From Lachnospiraceae bacterium (GTDB lineage: Bacteria > Bacillota > Clostridia > Lachnospirales > Lachnospiraceae): DNA of 41,331 nt. Positions 1-7,639 of the stretch are shown here, one piece after another; position 1 is the stretch's first letter, and every line of letters starts with the position of its first letter. The notes below the pieces were generated by a model. That model was not told the origin of the DNA, made no database searches, and saw only the letters and a list, made by a program, of their open reading frames with translations. A program made the position numbers and the translations under genes. The stretch covers positions 1 to 41,331 of the forward strand of contig JAILBQ010000066.1 of assembly GCA_024680815.1 (NCBI GenBank), in the 5' to 3' direction.

Positions 1-1346
1 AAGGTGGAGACGACCCCGACGACCCCGACGATCCCGGCGAAAAGGACATGACGCTGCAGCTGACGGAGGAGAGGCTGCTTTGGGGGCCCGGGGCCAACAA
101 GATAACCTCGGATAAGGTCACGGTTCTTAACGCCAACGGAGAGAAGATCAATCCGGATTCTGATTATAACCTGGCCTATCCCGACAATGATTATACAAAC
201 GTCGGGTGGAAAACCGTAAAGGCCATCGGTATCGGCTCCTACAAGGGGCATTACGGTACCGCAAAGTACCATGTGGTAAAGGATATTGCCGATTCCACGG
301 TTTCCGTGACCATTGATGACGCAGAGTATACCGGAAAAGCGGTTCGTCCTTCCGTGCAGGTTGTGGATGCCGGAAAGGGTGTGCTCTCCGTAAGCCGTGA
401 TTACGTCGTGAGCTTTTCCAACAACGTCAAGAAGTCGAAGAACAAGGCGGTGGCAAAGATCGCGGGTATTGAGAGCGCGGGAGATATTTCCGTGGCTGCG
501 GCTGCTGTTATGGATACTGTGTCCGGCGGGGACTACTACGGCATAAGGGAGGAGAAGTTCTCCATCGTGGCCACGAGTTCGTCGAAGAGCTCCTCTTCTT
601 CAAGTTCGTCCTCGTCCTCGAGCTCGTCGAGTTCGTCCTCGTCCAGCTCCTCGTCGAGTTCGTCTTCGAGTTCGTCGTCCAGCGCCTCGAATTCCAGCTC
701 CGGTTCCAGCGCCCAGCAGAATAAGAGCGGGGGCACAACCACGACAAGAACCGGAACGGTAACCACGGGTAAGAGTATCCCTGTGGACACCACGGATACG
801 GGCCTGGGCGGAGCCACCGGAACCATAGAGGGCACGGCGGATGACTATGTCGTGAAGATCACCAAGAGCGCCGAGGCGGATATGCTCTTCAGGAACGCGC
901 TGGAGAACCGTTACGGTGACTTAAGCTCCTTCCGCTACTATGCGATGGATATAAGTCTTTACGATAAGGACGGGATCAACAAGGTGACAATGCCCCAGGG
1001 AGTGTCTGTAACCCTTACGATTCCGCTGCCGGAGGAGACAAAGGAATACGGCGGAAACAACAAGGTGGCGGCTGTGAGCTCGGGCGGCAACCTGGAGGAT
1101 CTTACCACCCGGTTTTCCTCGATTGATTCAAGGCCCTGCGCGACCTTTACGGCGACGCACTTCTCGCCCTACGGGTTCTACGTGGATACAGGCCATCTTT
1201 CGGCTTCCGGAGCGCTGGATTCCACCCCGAAGACCGGCGATCCCATAAGCCCGAAGTGGTTCCTGTCCTTAGGGCTTGCGGCGCTTTCGATCTTCCTCTT
1301 CTTAAAGAAGGATCCGAAGCCGAAGAAAGAGGGCGCGGCCGCATAA
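1..1346 (+). CDS. LPXTG-like cell-wall-anchored surface protein, C-terminal part
   Basis: The frame is open from base 3, so the gene starts upstream; an ATG at 48 is probably internal because an acidic Asp/Pro linker precedes it in frame. About 447 residues are visible. Two Ig-like repeats of a type common in Lachnospiraceae surface proteins (DYxVSxSNN-like motif, Gly-rich turns) come first. A tract of 32 consecutive serines follows (588-683), then a beta-rich domain with TIPLP and FSPYGFYV motifs. The end is a sorting signal: PKTGD, about 17 hydrophobic residues, then a Lys-rich tail. This predicts sortase anchoring to peptidoglycan, with the Ser tract as a possibly glycosylated stalk. The ligand or substrate is unknown. 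The anchor is clear; domain names are inferred. Confidence 0.85.
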   Translation, partial: GGDDPDDPDDPGEKDMTLQLTEERLLWGPGANKITSDKVTVLNANGEKINPDSDYNLAYPDNDYTNVGWKTVKAIGIGSYKGHYGTAKYHVVKDIADSTVSVTIDDAEYTGKAVRPSVQVVDAGKGVLSVSRDYVVSFSNNVKKSKNKAVAKIAGIESAGDISVAAAAVMDTVSGGDYYGIREEKFSIVATSSSKSSSSSSSSSSSSSSSSSSSSSSSSSSSSSSSSASNSSSGSSAQQNKSGGTTTTRTGTVTTGKSIPVDTTDTGLGGATGTIEGTADDYVVKITKSAEADMLFRNALENRYGDLSSFRYYAMDISLYDKDGINKVTMPQGVSVTLTIPLPEETKEYGGNNKVAAVSSGGNLEDLTTRFSSIDSRPCATFTATHFSPYGFYVDTGHLSASGALDSTPKTGDPISPKWFLSLGLAALSIFLFLKKDPKPKKEGAAA

Positions 1347-1363
1347 AAAACAATATTTTTAAG

Positions 1364-1390
1364 GCGCCGGCTTCGGCCGGCGCTTTTTCT
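1364..1390 (+). terminator. Rho-independent terminator of the surface protein gene
   Basis: A perfect 8-bp GC stem (GCGCCGGC/GCCGGCGC, 1364-1371 and 1376-1383) closed by a TTCG tetraloop is followed by TTTTTCTTT. It lies 18 bases after the stop codon. Confidence 0.92.
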
Positions 1391-1394
1391 TTGC

Positions 1395-1423
1395 TTGCGT
1401 AAAAAAGACGAAACGGGTAAAAT
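1395..1423 (+). promoter_or_regulatory. Sigma-A promoter for the Re-citrate synthase/icd pair
   Basis: TTGCGT (1395-1400), a 17-base spacer and TAAAAT (1418-1423) lie directly after the terminator. Because the promoter sits here, the upstream in-frame TTG at 1395 cannot be the start of the next gene. Confidence 0.6.
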
Positions 1424-1454
1424 GGGTAAGACTTTTGGAAAGGAAAGATTGCCC

Positions 1455-2873
1455 ATGTCTGATAAGAATAAAAAGATGGAGGAGATGATCGACCGGCCCA
1501 TCAGGGTCAATACCCACACGAATCTCCTGGAAATCGAAGAGCGGATGTATGAGCTCCACGATGTGCCGAATCCGAATACATTCCGGAACATGTTTCCCTA
1601 CAGCGAGGTACCGAAGATCGCGTTTAACGACCGGGTTGTGCCCCACGATCTGCCGAACGAAATCTGGATTACGGACACGACCTTCCGGGACGGGCAGCAG
1701 TCCCGGGCTCCCTACACGACGGAACAGATCGTAACGATTTACGACTATCTCCATAAGCTGGGCGGAGAAAACGGTATGATCCGCGCCTGCGAGTTCTTTT
1801 TATACAGCAAAAAGGACAGGGACGCGGCTTACCGCTGTATGGAAAGAGGCTATAAATATCCGGAGGTCACCAGCTGGATAAGGGCCACAAATGAGGATTT
1901 CGAGCTGGTCCGGGATATGGGCATGAAGGAGACCGGAATCCTGGTTTCCTGCTCCGATTACCATATTTTCTACAAGCTTAAGATGAGCAGACGGGAGGCC
2001 ATGGATCACTATCTTTCCATTGTACGCTCCTGTCTCGAAAAGGGGATTTCCCCGCGCTGCCATCTGGAGGATATAACCCGTGCGGATTTTTACGGCTATG
2101 TGGTACCCTTCTGCGTGGAGCTTATGAGGCTTTCAAGGGAATACGATATACCCGTGAAGGTGCGTGCCTGCGACACCATGGGCTACGGGGTGAACTATCC
2201 CGGTGCAGTGCTGCCCCGGTCGGTGCAGGGTATTATCTACGGCCTTAAAAAGCACGCTCTGGTGCCCAGCGAATGGATAGAGTGGCACGGACACAACGAT
2301 TTCTACAAGGCGGTGGTTAACTCCACCACAGCCTGGCTTTACGGAGCTTCCGGAGTCAACACCTCGCTTTTCGGCATAGGGGAGCGCACCGGAAACACAC
2401 CGTTAGAGGCCATGGTGTTTGAATATGCCCAGCTTAAGGGCGATCTTAACGGGATGGACACCACGGTGATTACCGAGCTTGCGAAATATTACGAAAAGGA
2501 AATCGGCTACGGGATTCCGCCCAGGACTCCTTTTGTCGGAAGAAACTTCAACGTGACCAGGGCCGGGGTGCACGCGGACGGCCTTATGAAAAACGAGGAA
2601 ATATACAATATTTTCGATACCACGAAGTTTTTGAACCGCCCGGTCAGAGTGGCGATTTCCAACACCTCGGGGCTGGCGGGGATTGCACACTGGATTAATT
2701 CATATTATATGCTGCCGGAGGAAAAGCAGCTGGACAAGGGAAGCGAGCTTGTGCGCCGCCTTAAGGAATGGGTTGACGTCCAGTACGACGAGGGGCGGGT
2801 CACGGTCATGACCGACGAGGAGCTCTATGAAAAATGTACCGAAGTTACGGAGGAGCTGGGGATTACACTCTGA
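1455..2873 (+). CDS. Isopropylmalate/homocitrate synthase family protein, probable Re-citrate synthase
   Basis: A 472-residue DRE-TIM metallolyase. Family motifs are visible: DTTFRDGQQ near residues 74-82, HLEDITRADF, and the metal-binding HGHND at H278/H280. It is shorter than LeuA and has no obvious C-terminal leucine-regulatory domain. Clostridium kluyveri Re-citrate synthase belongs to this family, and here the next gene is isocitrate dehydrogenase. The likely reaction is therefore oxaloacetate plus acetyl-CoA to citrate in the cytoplasm, feeding 2-oxoglutarate and glutamate synthesis. The start at ATG 1455 follows GGAAAGGAAAG. Aconitase is not in the window. Homocitrate or isopropylmalate synthase remain alternatives. 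Confidence 0.82.
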   Translation: MSDKNKKMEEMIDRPIRVNTHTNLLEIEERMYELHDVPNPNTFRNMFPYSEVPKIAFNDRVVPHDLPNEIWITDTTFRDGQQSRAPYTTEQIVTIYDYLHKLGGENGMIRACEFFLYSKKDRDAAYRCMERGYKYPEVTSWIRATNEDFELVRDMGMKETGILVSCSDYHIFYKLKMSRREAMDHYLSIVRSCLEKGISPRCHLEDITRADFYGYVVPFCVELMRLSREYDIPVKVRACDTMGYGVNYPGAVLPRSVQGIIYGLKKHALVPSEWIEWHGHNDFYKAVVNSTTAWLYGASGVNTSLFGIGERTGNTPLEAMVFEYAQLKGDLNGMDTTVITELAKYYEKEIGYGIPPRTPFVGRNFNVTRAGVHADGLMKNEEIYNIFDTTKFLNRPVRVAISNTSGLAGIAHWINSYYMLPEEKQLDKGSELVRRLKEWVDVQYDEGRVTVMTDEELYEKCTEVTEELGITL

Positions 2874-2937
2874 CACTTTGGTTTACATAATGTGAACAGG
2901 TGCCGGCCGAAGCGCGGAACCGGTAACGAAATGGAGT

Positions 2938-2952
2938 GCCGTTCAAAACGGC
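2938..2952 (+). promoter_or_regulatory. Hairpin immediately before the icd ribosome binding site
   Basis: GCCGTT-CAA-AACGGC forms a 6-bp perfect stem ending one base before GGAAAGGA, with ATG at 2967. Similar stem-then-GAAAGG leaders occur before the aldo/keto reductase and the 12S-type carboxyltransferase. It may affect translation or mRNA stability (inference). Confidence 0.5.
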
Positions 2953-2966
2953 GGAAAGGATTATCA

Positions 2967-4169
2967 ATGGCTAAAATCACAATGAAGACGCCTCTGGTGG
3001 AGATGGACGGAGACGAGATGACCCGGATCCTCTGGGGGATGATAAAGGATGAGCTTATCGGGCCTTTTGTGGAGCTTAAGACCGAATATTTTGACCTGGG
3101 ATTAAAGCGCAGGGACGAAACCGACGATCAGATTACCATCGATTCCGCCGAGGCCACGAAGAGGCTGGGAGTCGCGGTAAAATGCGCGACCATTACACCC
3201 AACGACGCCAGGGTGGAGGAATATTCCTTAAAGAAAATGTATAAAAGTCCCAACGGTACCATCCGTTCGATTCTGGACGGCACGGTTTTCCGGGCGCCGA
3301 TTCTTGTTAAGGGCATAACCCCGCACGTCTGGAACTGGAAGAAGCCCATTACGATTGCGCGTCACGCCTACGGCGATGTTTATAAAAATACCGAAATGAG
3401 GATTGACGGCCCCGGAAAGGCGGAGCTCGTTTTTACCGGCAGCGACGGGAAGGAGAGGAGGGAGCTGATTCACGAGTTTGACGGCCCCGGCGTTATCCAG
3501 GGGATGCACAATCTGGACCGCTCCATCGAAAGCTTTGCCAGGAGCTGCTTTGAGTTTGCCCTCTCCCGCAGGGAAAAGCTTATGTTTGCCTCGAAGGACA
3601 CGATTTCAAAAACCTATGACGGGGCTTTCCGGGATATTTTCGCCAGGATTTTCGAGGAAGAGTACCGGGCGAAATTCGAGGAAGCGGGAATCGAGTATTT
3701 TTATACGCTGATTGACGACGCGGTTGCCCGCATCATGAGGAGCGAAGGCGGGGAAATCTGGGCCTGCAAGAACTACGACGGAGATGTGATGAGCGACATG
3801 ATCTCCTCGGCCTGCGGGTCGTTGGCCATGATGACCTCGATTCTTGTATCCCCCTCCGGAGTGTTTGAATATGAGGCGGCCCACGGCACGGTACAGCGTC
3901 ATTACTACAAATATCTTAAGGGCGAGGAGACCAGCACCAACCCGGTGGCGACGATTTTCGCCTGGAGCGGGGCCTTGAGGAAGCGCGGAGAGCTCGACAA
4001 CCTTCCGGAGCTTATGGACTTTGCCGGTAAACTGGAGAAGAGCACGATCGATACGATTGAGGCCGGAGAGATGACGAAGGATCTGGCGCTCATCACCACT
4101 CTTGATAATGTCAGGGCTTTAAACACGGAGGACTTTATCGGAGCCGTCAGAAGCCGGATGGTTTCTTAA
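2967..4169 (+). CDS. icd: NADP-dependent isocitrate dehydrogenase, homodimeric eukaryote-like type
   Basis: A 400-residue protein of usual length for the eukaryote-like NADP-IDH subfamily. It converts isocitrate to 2-oxoglutarate and CO2 with NADPH formation in the cytosol. The substrate loop [16 protein letters not shown] is near residue 94. The coenzyme region [10 protein letters not shown] near residue 305 and the following [12 protein letters not shown] are characteristic of NADP-specific enzymes. ATG 2967 is preferred over the in-frame start at 2892 because GGAAAGGA sits just upstream of it. It lies 93 bases after the Re-citrate synthase homologue and probably shares its transcript. Together they form the oxidative arm to 2-oxoglutarate. 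Confidence 0.95.
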   Translation: MAKITMKTPLVEMDGDEMTRILWGMIKDELIGPFVELKTEYFDLGLKRRDETDDQITIDSAEATKRLGVAVKCATITPNDARVEEYSLKKMYKSPNGTIRSILDGTVFRAPILVKGITPHVWNWKKPITIARHAYGDVYKNTEMRIDGPGKAELVFTGSDGKERRELIHEFDGPGVIQGMHNLDRSIESFARSCFEFALSRREKLMFASKDTISKTYDGAFRDIFARIFEEEYRAKFEEAGIEYFYTLIDDAVARIMRSEGGEIWACKNYDGDVMSDMISSACGSLAMMTSILVSPSGVFEYEAAHGTVQRHYYKYLKGEETSTNPVATIFAWSGALRKRGELDNLPELMDFAGKLEKSTIDTIEAGEMTKDLALITTLDNVRALNTEDFIGAVRSRMVS

Positions 4170-4184
4170 AAATCAATAAATTTA

Positions 4185-4224
4185 AAATATAGCATTGACA
4201 GTCCCGAACGCCAGTGCTATATTT
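4185..4224. repeat. 10-bp inverted repeat surrounding the lon promoter
   Basis: AAATATAGCA (4185-4194) and TGCTATATTT (4215-4224) are perfect inverted repeats 20 bases apart. They abut the -35 box and overlap the -10 box of the lon promoter, and the right arm runs into TTTTT. It could be an AT-rich terminator for icd, an operator, or both. Confidence 0.65.
4195..4223 (+). promoter_or_regulatory. Sigma-A promoter of lon
   Basis: A consensus TTGACA (4195-4200), a 17-base spacer and TATATT (4218-4223). The expected transcription start near 4230 lies just before the CIRCE element. Confidence 0.85.
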
Positions 4225-4235
4225 TTGACATTACT

Positions 4236-4262
4236 TTAGCACTCGACGACTTCGAGTGCTAA
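4236..4262. promoter_or_regulatory. CIRCE element (HrcA operator) upstream of lon
   Basis: TTAGCACTC, nine bases, GAGTGCTAA: an exact match to the CIRCE consensus. It starts 12 bases after the -10 box, the usual place for HrcA repression. It puts lon in the HrcA heat-shock regulon (inference from established CIRCE function). hrcA itself is not in the window. Confidence 0.95.
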
Positions 4263-4303
4263 CAACGTGAAAAATCTGACTGCCCTGAGATAAAGGAGAA
4301 AAA

Positions 4304-6613
4304 ATGATAGTATTACCTGTTTATAATATGATGGTTTTGCCGAATGCCAATATATATTTTCAGACCGCCATGTTTAAGAAGCTGGCAGGAAGGGCCGTGA
4401 AGGATGAAAAGGTTGTGCTCCTCGTAAAGAAGGAGGACGTTGGCAAGGAGGGGCTGAACAATGACAGCTTTTATCCTGTCGGGGTTTCCGGCTACGTGCG
4501 GGAGATAAACTCCGAGGGCTATGTCATTGTGCATACTACCGGAAGAGTAAATATTGATGTGGTGAACATCAATCCTGACCATTCCATGAATCTGACCATT
4601 TCAAAGCGGGCGGATACCGATGAGGTGGACGAGGAAACACGCAGCACAAAGCTGGAAGCGCTGAAACGTTCCTTAAGGGAATTTACGGATGATTTCAACT
4701 GGGGAGCCGCAGCCTCGGTCTATATTAACCATATGGATACGATTGAGGAGGTGGCCACCACGATGTCCATATGGATAAAGCTCTCCAACGCCGAGCGCTA
4801 TGCCGTTCTCGAGACCGACAGCGTGAAGGACCGGATAGAGAGGATTGAAAAACTGCTCTGCGAACATCTGGAGGCCGCTAAGGTTCAGAGCCATGCCGCC
4901 AGCGCCCAGCAGAAGGAATATCAGGACATGTACCGGGAATCGGCGCTTAAAAAGCAGATCGATTTTCTCCAGAAGGAGCTGGACGAAATGCATCCCGAGA
5001 AGGTCAGCGATATCCGTAAGTTTGAGCTTAAGATAGAAGAATGCGGAATGAACGAGACGGCCAGGCTGGAGGCCGAAAAGGTTTTAAACCGCCTGAAGCA
5101 GGAGGGGAACGGGAGTGCGGAGACAGGGCTGCTCTACGACTACCTGGATTTCGTGACCGGCCTTTCCTGGAAGGCAGAGGAGCCGGAGTTTATTAACCTG
5201 CAGAACGCGGAGAGGATTCTGAACGAGGATCACTACGGCCTGAAGAAGGTTAAAAAACGGATAATCCAGCAGATTGCGGTTATGAATCTGAAGCGTTCTC
5301 AGGCGGGGTCGATCCTGCTTTTCGTGGGAGCGCCGGGAACCGGAAAAACCAGCATCGGCAGATCCATCGCAAGGGCTCTTAACCGGGAATATGTCCGGGT
5401 GAGCCTCGGAGGCGTCAGGGACGAAGCCGACATCAGAGGGCACAGGCGGACCTATATCGGCGCCATGCCGGGGCGCATAATGGACGGGATATCCAAGAGC
5501 GGGGTTTCAAATCCGGTCATGGTGCTGGACGAGGTGGACAAGCTTTCCAGCTCCTATAACGGGGATCCGGCCAGCGCTCTTCTGGAGGTGCTGGATCCGG
5601 AGCAGAACAATACCTTCACGGATCACTACATGAACGTGCCCTATGATCTTTCCAACGTCATGTTCATCTGCACGGCAAACTCCGTGGATACAATTCCGGA
5701 GCCGCTTTTAAACAGGATGGAAGTTATACATTTCGAGGGTTATTCTCCGATTGAAAAGCTTTTGATCGCAAAGGAGCATCTGCTTCCCAAAGCCATGGAG
5801 GAGATGGGGATTAAAGAAGGACAGATGGAGATTTCGGAGGAGGTGCTTAAAACCCTTATTTCCGATTACACAAAGGAAGGCGGAGTCAGGGGCTTAAGAA
5901 AACGCATTGATACCCTCTGCCGGGCAGCGGCGGTGAAGCTGTCGGAGGAAAGGGATGAACCTTTTGTATATTCGATCCGTCCGGAGGAGATAAGGGACGA
6001 GCTGGATATGCGTCCCGTGCATCATGAGAAAACGCCTGAGACCCAGAAGAGCGGTGTGGTTACCGGACTGGCCTGGACCCAGGCGGGAGGAGAAATTCTT
6101 TATATCGAGACGATCTTCACCAAAGGAAAAGGAAATATAATCATAACCGGACAGCTGGGGGATGTCATGAAGGAGTCCGCCCAGATAGCGGTGAGCCTTG
6201 TGAAATCAATGTTTCCCGAAAAGGCCAAGCTCTTCGAGGAAAACGATATTCATATCCATGTGCCCGAGGGAGCGGTGCCCAAGGACGGACCGTCGGCGGG
6301 AATAACCATGACAACCGCAATTGCATCTCTGGTGACGGGAGTGAGCGTTAATCCGAGAATAGCCATGACCGGAGAGGTGTCGCTAAGGGGAATGGTGTCT
6401 CCCATCGGAGGCCTGCCCGAAAAGCTTCTGGCGGCGGAACGGGCCGGTGTTACCACGGCTCTTATTCCGAAGGAGAACATTGAGGATTTAAAGGACGTTT
6501 CCGCGGAGGTAAAAAACAGGCTTACTATTCTGCCGGTTACTGATGTGGAGGAGGTGCTGGAGCTTACGGGTATCTTAAGGGAGCGCAGCAAAATCGTGGA
6601 AAAACCTGCATAA
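4304..6613 (+). CDS. lon: ATP-dependent Lon protease
   Basis: A 769-residue LonA protease that degrades misfolded and regulatory proteins in the cytoplasm. An N-terminal substrate-binding domain and coiled-coil region (to about residue 250) is followed by the AAA+ module, with Walker A GAPGTGKT (342-349) and Walker B VMVLDEVDK. The C-terminal protease domain holds the Ser/Lys dyad: S664 in PKDGPSAG and K707 in GGLPEKLLAA, 43 residues apart as in E. coli Lon. ATG 4304 follows AAAGGAG. It is monocistronic in appearance, with its own promoter and a CIRCE operator, so heat-shock induction through HrcA is expected. Confidence 0.97.
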   Translation: MIVLPVYNMMVLPNANIYFQTAMFKKLAGRAVKDEKVVLLVKKEDVGKEGLNNDSFYPVGVSGYVREINSEGYVIVHTTGRVNIDVVNINPDHSMNLTISKRADTDEVDEETRSTKLEALKRSLREFTDDFNWGAAASVYINHMDTIEEVATTMSIWIKLSNAERYAVLETDSVKDRIERIEKLLCEHLEAAKVQSHAASAQQKEYQDMYRESALKKQIDFLQKELDEMHPEKVSDIRKFELKIEECGMNETARLEAEKVLNRLKQEGNGSAETGLLYDYLDFVTGLSWKAEEPEFINLQNAERILNEDHYGLKKVKKRIIQQIAVMNLKRSQAGSILLFVGAPGTGKTSIGRSIARALNREYVRVSLGGVRDEADIRGHRRTYIGAMPGRIMDGISKSGVSNPVMVLDEVDKLSSSYNGDPASALLEVLDPEQNNTFTDHYMNVPYDLSNVMFICTANSVDTIPEPLLNRMEVIHFEGYSPIEKLLIAKEHLLPKAMEEMGIKEGQMEISEEVLKTLISDYTKEGGVRGLRKRIDTLCRAAAVKLSEERDEPFVYSIRPEEIRDELDMRPVHHEKTPETQKSGVVTGLAWTQAGGEILYIETIFTKGKGNIIITGQLGDVMKESAQIAVSLVKSMFPEKAKLFEENDIHIHVPEGAVPKDGPSAGITMTTAIASLVTGVSVNPRIAMTGEVSLRGMVSPIGGLPEKLLAAERAGVTTALIPKENIEDLKDVSAEVKNRLTILPVTDVEEVLELTGILRERSKIVEKPA

Positions 6614-6620
6614 GATCGGA

Positions 6621-6649
6621 ATGACAGTGCAGGATAAATATGGTATGAT
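6621..6649 (+). promoter_or_regulatory. Sigma-A promoter of the aldo/keto reductase
   Basis: ATGACA (6621-6626), a 17-base spacer and TATGAT (6644-6649) in the gap after lon. Confidence 0.65.
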
Positions 6650-6668
6650 GCGCATGACAGAAGGCACT

Positions 6669-6688
6669 TGCCGTGACTGGTAACGGCA
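6669..6688 (+). promoter_or_regulatory. Hairpin immediately before the aldo/keto reductase ribosome binding site
   Basis: TGCCGT and ACGGCA form a 6-bp stem around an 8-base loop (GACTGGTA). GAAAGGGGAG follows at once, with ATG at 6701. The GACTGG...CGGCAGAAAGG string recurs before the carboxyltransferase gene at 19913. Confidence 0.5.
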
Positions 6689-6700
6689 GAAAGGGGAGTT

Positions 6701-7585
6701 ATGGCTGAAATTAAAGAATTTTATACTTTGAATGACGGAAGCACACTTCCGAAAATCGGTTTCGGAACCTACAGGGAGGAGATGGATAATAACCTGATTC
6801 CGATTAAGGCTGCGATAAAGGCGGGCTACCGCTTTTTTGACACGGCCTCCCTCTACGAAACCGAGCGGTATCTCGGTCAGGCCATTGCGGAAAGCGGGAT
6901 TCCCAGAGAAGAATTCATCGTGGAAACCAAGCTCTGGATCGACGAGATGGGATATGAAAACGTCAGGCCTGCCTTTGAGCGGTCTTTAAAGCGCCTGGGC
7001 ATGGACTATGTGGATATCTACATGATCCACTGGCCGAGGCAGACCGGAGAGGAGGACGAGGACTGGAAGAAACTGGGGGCGGAAACCTACCGGGCTATGG
7101 AGGAGCTGGTTAAGGAAGGAAAGGTCCGCCGTCTGGGTTTAAGCAATTTCCTGCCTCACCATTTAAAGAATATTCTGGAGCACTGTACCATAAAGCCGGT
7201 GGTGGACCAGCTGGAGCTCCATCCCGGCTGTTCCCAGGAAGGGGCGGTGGCCTTCTGCCGGGAAAACGACATCCAGCCCATGGCCTGGAGCCCTCTCGGC
7301 CGGGGACGTGAAAACGCTACCGTGGGTAATTCCGTGCTTAAAAAGCTGGCGGAAAAATACGGGCGGAGCATTCAGCAGGTGAACCTCCGTTTTCTTCTGC
7401 AAAAGGGCATCCTTCCGATTCCCAAAGCTTCAAGCGAGGAGCATATTATTGCGAATACCGAGGTCTTTGACTTTTCCCTTACCGAGGACGAGGTGTCAAT
7501 GCTTTCGTATATGCCGCAGACTACTGCTCTCGGGGAACATCCCGATTTCAATATTCCGAAGAAAAGCAGCAATTTCGATCAGTGA
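6701..7585 (+). CDS. Aldo/keto reductase
   Basis: A 294-residue (alpha/beta)8 NAD(P)H-dependent oxidoreductase that reduces aldehydes or ketones. The catalytic tetrad is complete: D47 and Y52 in DTASLYETE, K77 in ETKLW, H110 in MIHWP. The C-terminal cofactor region includes PIPKASSEEHI, as in 2,5-diketogluconate reductase/YvgN-type enzymes. The substrate cannot be told from sequence. It has its own promoter and a leader hairpin, and it ends at a bidirectional terminator facing the ABC-F gene, so it is probably transcribed alone. Confidence 0.92.
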   Translation: MAEIKEFYTLNDGSTLPKIGFGTYREEMDNNLIPIKAAIKAGYRFFDTASLYETERYLGQAIAESGIPREEFIVETKLWIDEMGYENVRPAFERSLKRLGMDYVDIYMIHWPRQTGEEDEDWKKLGAETYRAMEELVKEGKVRRLGLSNFLPHHLKNILEHCTIKPVVDQLELHPGCSQEGAVAFCRENDIQPMAWSPLGRGRENATVGNSVLKKLAEKYGRSIQQVNLRFLLQKGILPIPKASSEEHIIANTEVFDFSLTEDEVSMLSYMPQTTALGEHPDFNIPKKSSNFDQ

Positions 7586-7633
7586 AAAAAAGCCCCTCAC
7601 CGGCAGAGTGTACCCGCCGGCGGGGGGATTTTT
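7585..7633. terminator. Bidirectional terminator between convergent genes
   Basis: An A-run, an imperfect GC hairpin (about 7592-7627, CCGGC against GCCGG plus CCCC/GGGG) and TTTTT. A-run and T-run flank the stem symmetrically, serving the aldo/keto reductase (plus) and the ABC-F gene (minus). Confidence 0.8.
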
Positions 7634-7639
7634 GTGCCC

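Noticed and set aside
508-835. Long minus-strand open frames opposite the serine tract
   Set aside because: They mirror Ser codons (Glu/Asp- or Arg/Thr-rich output), have no ribosome site, and lie inside a clear surface protein gene.
1395-1454. N-terminal extension of the Re-citrate synthase gene from TTG 1395
   Set aside because: A good promoter occupies 1395-1423 and a ribosome site precedes ATG 1455.
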